A model generated the notes under the pieces. That model saw only the letters and a list, made by a program, of their open reading frames with translations, had not been told where the DNA came from and searched no databases. The position numbers were made by a program, and so were the translations under genes. A stretch of DNA of 64,000 bases from the NCBI GenBank assembly GCA_041395505.1, contig JAWLAG010000001.1, positions 2,232,001-2,296,000 on the forward strand. The letters are read 5' to 3'. This stretch comes from Steroidobacteraceae bacterium (GTDB taxonomy: Bacteria; Pseudomonadota; Gammaproteobacteria; Steroidobacterales; Steroidobacteraceae). Position 1 is the first letter of the stretch; each line of letters begins with the position of its first letter. Of this stretch, positions 60,282 through 64,000 are shown piece by piece.

Positions 60282-61273
60282 CGTTTTTTGGCTGCTCGTG
60301 CAACTTGCAGGTGCACGAGTAGTGGGGCGACAGCGCCCCCGTTGTCCCCCGCCAGTGTAACCTTGAGCGCGCCCCGCGCTCCAGCACGCCCCGCTATCCA
60401 GGCCAGGCGCGCCATACCGTCCTCGCCCGTGACAATCTCGGTCCGTTGCAACGAGCCGACGGCTGCGGGGATTTCCAGTTGCAATACCGCCTGGGCAACG
60501 GGATTGCCGAAACCGTCGCGAACCATGACGAGAGGACCGGAAATGTTCGCGCCCGCCTCGACGTCCATGGGAACGGCGCCGACCACCGACATCGCAGCAG
60601 GAGGCCCCGCATCGACCTGGATCTCGACGCTTTGCATAGCGATCGCGGGCAGATCCGGCACGGCTGCGCTCAGCGTGTGGCGCCCGACGGTTTCCAGTTT
60701 GGCGATCTCGACCGCGGTGGAACCATCCGGGCCCGACGCCACCAACGACAGCGGTCTGCTGTCCAGTTCGAATGCAACACTGGTCGCCGGAACACCATTT
60801 CCTGCCCAGTCGAGTACACGAGCCGTGAAATTCCTGGGGGGCGCGCCCGCCGGCATGCGCACGGCGTTGCCGTCAGGCCAAACGAGGCGCTGAGCGCGGC
60901 CGGCCGACACCACGACAGGGACAGTATTCGCCCGGCGGCCGCTTGCTACCCGCACACTCGCCTCGCCGACCGGCCCGGTGGCAGAAACGAGTCCCGTAGC
61001 GCTCACCGTCACACAGCAGCCGCCGGCCAGCGAATAGCTCAAACGCGCACCGGCGATAGGCTGGCCTGAGGCGTCATTGACCTGCGCCTGCAGCTGCCGC
61101 GACTGACCCGCCTGCATCGTGACGCTCGCCGGCTGGACGAGTATTGCTGCCGGTTCGAGCGAAGGCATGTCGGATGCGTCGGCGCCATCTGGCGCGGACA
61201 AGTCGGTGCAGCCCAGCGCCAACAGCAGACAACCGCAGACTGCAGTACGGTACAAGCGATCGACGGCTCTCAT
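60278..61273 (-). CDS. Ig-like (Big) domain lipoprotein
   Basis: ATG 61273 gives 331 residues with a lipoprotein signal ending in LALGC. The rest is made of three or so beta-sandwich repeats of the bacterial Ig-like type (PASVTMQAGQSRQLQAQVND, VRDGFGNPVAQAVLQLEI). It is likely an outer-membrane-anchored surface or periplasmic protein of unknown role. It overlaps dapA by four bases. Confidence 0.8.
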   Translation of the reverse strand: MRAVDRLYRTAVCGCLLLALGCTDLSAPDGADASDMPSLEPAAILVQPASVTMQAGQSRQLQAQVNDASGQPIAGARLSYSLAGGCCVTVSATGLVSATGPVGEASVRVASGRRANTVPVVVSAGRAQRLVWPDGNAVRMPAGAPPRNFTARVLDWAGNGVPATSVAFELDSRPLSLVASGPDGSTAVEIAKLETVGRHTLSAAVPDLPAIAMQSVEIQVDAGPPAAMSVVGAVPMDVEAGANISGPLVMVRDGFGNPVAQAVLQLEIPAAVGSLQRTEIVTGEDGMARLAWIAGRAGARGALKVTLAGDNGGAVAPLLVHLQVARAAKKR

Positions 61274-61342
61274 GATCCGCAAGGAAGGTAGCGCATGTCA
61301 GCATCATTGAACAGTGGTGGCGGCACGTGGGATCATCGACGC

Positions 61343-63040
61343 ATGTCAGCCATGCGCAACAGCCTGCGCGCAGTATGCCTGCTCGCGCTCCTCGCCGGTA
61401 CCGCGCGTGCGGACGATGTTGCACAATTGACGCCTTCGCCAAGCGACAACTCGGCGCCTGGCGACAGTCCCGCGCCCGTCAGTTTTCGCGGCAACGTTCT
61501 GTTTGAATTGCGCTCGGGTATCGGTGAGCTCGACGCCCGCGCCCGCGCCGAAGCCGTCCAGACCCGCCTGGTACGGGCTCTGGCAGGCGCCGACCCGTCG
61601 GCGCCATTGCGTATCGTGGAGCGCGAGGACAGCTCCGACATTTATGCCGGCGAGCAGTTGATCGCCAGTGTTACGACGAGCGACGCCGCGCCGCTTGGGC
61701 GCACGAGGGCGCAGCTGGCTGCCGACTACCGTACCGTGCTGCAGGGAGCGATCGCAACCGAGATGCGCGAACGCAGCGCCCGCGGACTCCTGATCGCCGC
61801 CATACAGGCACTCACGGCGAGCGTCGTATTGGCTCTCCTGCTGTGGCTCCTGGGGCGCGGCTACAACGGCGTGCGTTCCGCAATTCGCGGCTGGCTCGAG
61901 CGCATGATCGGCCGCGCGCGCAAGGACCGCGGTCTTGCAACCAACGTCCTGGAAGATATCGTCGTCGCTGCCACTCGCAGTGCATTGTTCATTGCGATCG
62001 TGGCCGCCATCTTTGTGTATGTCGAATTCTGCCTGTCGCGGTTTCCCTGGACTCGCGCAGCCGGTCTTCGCCTGGGTGCGGCGGCGATCAGCGCCTTGCG
62101 CACGGTTGGCGATGCCATCTTTGCCTACGTGCCGAATATTTTCGTGATCGCGCTGATCGTCGTCGTCGTGCGCTATCTCCTCAAGATTGTCCGCGCCGCA
62201 TTCATCCGTGTCGCAACCGGGCGTATTCGCTTCGCCAGTTTCTATCCTGAGTGGGCGCAACCGACCTATTCCATCGTCCGGTTCGCACTGCTCGCAATCG
62301 GTGCAGTCATGATCTTCCCTTACCTGCCTGGCGCCGGATCGGAAGGCTTCCGTTCGGTGTCCGTCTTTGTCGGTGTCCTGCTCTCGCTCGGCGCTGCATC
62401 CGCTGTCGCCAATGTCATTGCGGGACTGGTGGTGACCTACATGCGCCCGTTCCAGGTGGGTGACCGGGTGAAAATTGCCGACACCATCGGTGACGTCGTT
62501 GCAAAGGACTTGTTCGTCGTTCGCGTGCGAACGATCAAGAATGTCGAGATCACGGTGCCGAATGCGCTCGTGCTCGCCAACCACATCGTCAACTTCTCCG
62601 CAACGGCCGCGGCGGAAGGATTGATCCTGCACACGACCGTCACCATCGGTTACGACGTCGACTGGCGCAAGGTGCATGCGGCACTGCTCGACGCGGCCCG
62701 CCGCGTCGAATCACTGCTCGATGACCCTGCCCCGTACGTGCTTCAAACTGCTCTGAACGATTTCTATGTCAGCTACGAGCTGAACGCCTATACGCGTGAG
62801 CCAGCACGAATGGCGCAGATCTACTCGGAGCTTCACGCCCATATCCAGGACTGCTGTAACGAGGCGGGCATCGAAATCATGTCGCCGCATTACTCTGCCA
62901 TACGCGATGGCAATGCCAGCGCCATACCAACCCAATACCTGCCGCAGAATTATGCTGCGCCAGCGTTTCAGTTCTTCGCGGCGCCGTCGGCGTCCGCAAC
63001 TGGCACGAGATCGACCAGTTCCGCGCCCTCGGGCACCTGA
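61343..63040 (+). CDS. mechanosensitive ion channel of the MscS family
   Basis: From ATG 61343 (565 residues; ATG 61295 would add 16) there is a signal sequence (cleavage near ARA-DD), a periplasmic domain of about 120 residues, several membrane helices and the MscS pore helix (LGAASAVANVIAGLVVTYMR), followed by the beta domain FQVGDRVKIADTIGDVVAKD and the C-terminal vestibule. It opens on membrane tension. Its end overlaps the convergent carboxylase gene by 73 bases. Confidence 0.9.
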   Translation: MSAMRNSLRAVCLLALLAGTARADDVAQLTPSPSDNSAPGDSPAPVSFRGNVLFELRSGIGELDARARAEAVQTRLVRALAGADPSAPLRIVEREDSSDIYAGEQLIASVTTSDAAPLGRTRAQLAADYRTVLQGAIATEMRERSARGLLIAAIQALTASVVLALLLWLLGRGYNGVRSAIRGWLERMIGRARKDRGLATNVLEDIVVAATRSALFIAIVAAIFVYVEFCLSRFPWTRAAGLRLGAAAISALRTVGDAIFAYVPNIFVIALIVVVVRYLLKIVRAAFIRVATGRIRFASFYPEWAQPTYSIVRFALLAIGAVMIFPYLPGAGSEGFRSVSVFVGVLLSLGAASAVANVIAGLVVTYMRPFQVGDRVKIADTIGDVVAKDLFVVRVRTIKNVEITVPNALVLANHIVNFSATAAAEGLILHTTVTIGYDVDWRKVHAALLDAARRVESLLDDPAPYVLQTALNDFYVSYELNAYTREPARMAQIYSELHAHIQDCCNEAGIEIMSPHYSAIRDGNASAIPTQYLPQNYAAPAFQFFAAPSASATGTRSTSSAPSGT

Positions 63041-64000
63041 TCGCCAACCTTCGCACGAATCGCCTGGATGCGCCCTGCATGAGGTGCCGCTACCGTGTGC
63101 TCCATTTTCATCGCTTCGATCACCATCAGCGATGCCCCTTTGGCGACCTGCTGATTCGCTGCGACATTGATGCGAATCACGCGACCCGGCATCGGTGCGC
63201 GCAGATCGCCATCGCCCTGCCGCAGGCTGCTGTCATGCTGCAGTCGAGCGATGCGCTCAATTCGCCACTCATCACCGTCATCGGTCAACAGGTGGCACTC
63301 CTTGGCGCTCATTATGACGGTTGCAACGCTCATGCTACCGTCGATCTCTGCTCGCAAGCGCCGATCCTGGTAGTTGAACCAGGCCAGGTTGAAAATTTTG
63401 TCGGCCAGAACGACCTGCATGGGTGGCGCGGCGCCGATGACATTGGCGCGGATATCCTCGCCGCCGTGGCGGAGGCCGATGCTTTGCACCGTATCCGCAT
63501 TGAGTCGCCAGCTGCCGCTCGACCACCACGGACTCGAGTGCGCGGCGTTCCGCGAGTCCCGCTCCAACGCCGCGCAGGCAAGTGCTGCGAGCGCGAGAAT
63601 CCGACCCGGCACCGCTGCAGCAGTGGATCGGGCGACAGCGCTGTCTGCATCGATCAAAGTCGTGCTTAATCGCGCGGCGATGAAGCGTTCGTCCCCGAGC
63701 AATCCGCGCAGGAACGCGACGTTGTTGGCGATTCCGCTGATCTGGGTACGCTCGAGCGCCTGCAGCAGCGCTCGCCGGGCACTGTCCCGATCGGCACCGT
63801 GGGCGACGACCTTGGCCAGCATGCTGTCATACCATGGGGTCACGATATCGCCTTCACGAAACCCCGCATCGACGCGCAGAGTCGCCGATCGCTCCGGCCA
63901 TCGCACATGCGCCAGCTGTCCGCTGGCGGGCAGGAAGCCGCGCGCTGGATCCTCTGCATAGATTCGCGCTTCAATGGCGTGACCATCCTGGCGTATCCCT
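62968..64000 (-). CDS. biotin-dependent acyl-CoA carboxylase alpha subunit, C-terminal part
   Basis: The frame is open to the right edge, so only the last 340 or so residues are present. The right-hand end reads AIEARIYAEDP and VRWPERSATLRVDAGFREGD, the end of a biotin-carboxylase domain. A linker region and a C-terminal biotin carrier domain follow, with the biotinyl-Lys motif EAMKMEHTV and APMPGRVI. It could be a methylcrotonyl-, geranyl-, propionyl- or acetyl-CoA carboxylase; the visible part does not decide. Confidence 0.9.
   Translation of the reverse strand, partial: GIRQDGHAIEARIYAEDPARGFLPASGQLAHVRWPERSATLRVDAGFREGDIVTPWYDSMLAKVVAHGADRDSARRALLQALERTQISGIANNVAFLRGLLGDERFIAARLSTTLIDADSAVARSTAAAVPGRILALAALACAALERDSRNAAHSSPWWSSGSWRLNADTVQSIGLRHGGEDIRANVIGAAPPMQVVLADKIFNLAWFNYQDRRLRAEIDGSMSVATVIMSAKECHLLTDDGDEWRIERIARLQHDSSLRQGDGDLRAPMPGRVIRINVAANQQVAKGASLMVIEAMKMEHTVAAPHAGRIQAIRAKVGDQVPEGAELVDLVPVADADGAAKN

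Overview
The window looks like a 64-kb piece of a GC-rich gammaproteobacterial chromosome, probably from the Xanthomonadales/Nevskiales/Steroidobacterales neighbourhood. I infer this from the gene order ruvCAB-ybgC-tolQRAB-pal-cpoB-queE-queC, the sucA-sucB-lpd operon, a monofunctional RelA and the PA2778/PA2779 gene pair. No rRNA or species marker is present, so a finer assignment is not possible.

Positions 1-17120 are an accessory region, more AT-rich by eye than the rest. It is built around one long SpvB/TcdB-like Rhs polymorphic-toxin gene that runs in from the left edge. Behind it lies a graveyard of Rhs material: displaced C-terminal tips, some overlapping candidate immunity genes, three copies of an ankyrin-repeat lipoprotein gene (one intact, two decayed), short relics of the Rhs core, and a hairpin-rich palindromic element at the cassette junctions. 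Small exported proteins of unknown function, a frameshifted exported gene, a VapBC toxin-antitoxin pair and a relic resembling a type I restriction subunit follow. The region ends at a tRNA-Lys gene whose 3' end faces it. No integrase or transposase was seen.

Positions 17196-36400 are housekeeping. On the minus strand one tightly overlapped run reads yebC, ruvC, ruvA, ruvB, ybgC, tolQ, tolR, tolA, tolB, pal, cpoB, queE, queC (Holliday-junction resolution, Tol-Pal envelope system, queuosine precursor synthesis). relA diverges from yebC. It is followed by an unusual protein joining two receiver-like domains, one membrane segment and a TonB C-terminal domain, and then by the 2-oxoglutarate dehydrogenase operon sucA-sucB-lpd on the minus strand.

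Positions 36400-46030 carry a DUF5658 protein, the PA2778/PA2779 peptidase pair, and a sulfide-response locus. There, an ArsR-family repressor with the two cysteines of persulfide sensors diverges from a five-gene operon encoding a DUF2892 protein, an RND adaptor and pump, a sulfide:quinone oxidoreductase and a TolC-type channel.

Positions 46000-64000 hold an EAL/GGDEF protein next to a cupredoxin-like protein and an outer-membrane beta-barrel, a methyltransferase, a fatty-acid or steroid side-chain beta-oxidation cluster (acyl-CoA dehydrogenase, hydratase-2, SDR dehydrogenase, MaoC protein), tRNA-Arg and tRNA-Ala, a VOC protein, a Bcp peroxiredoxin, an SPFH protein, a membrane-anchored histidine phosphatase, dapA, an Ig-like lipoprotein, an MscS channel and the C-terminal part of a biotin-dependent carboxylase subunit cut by the right edge.
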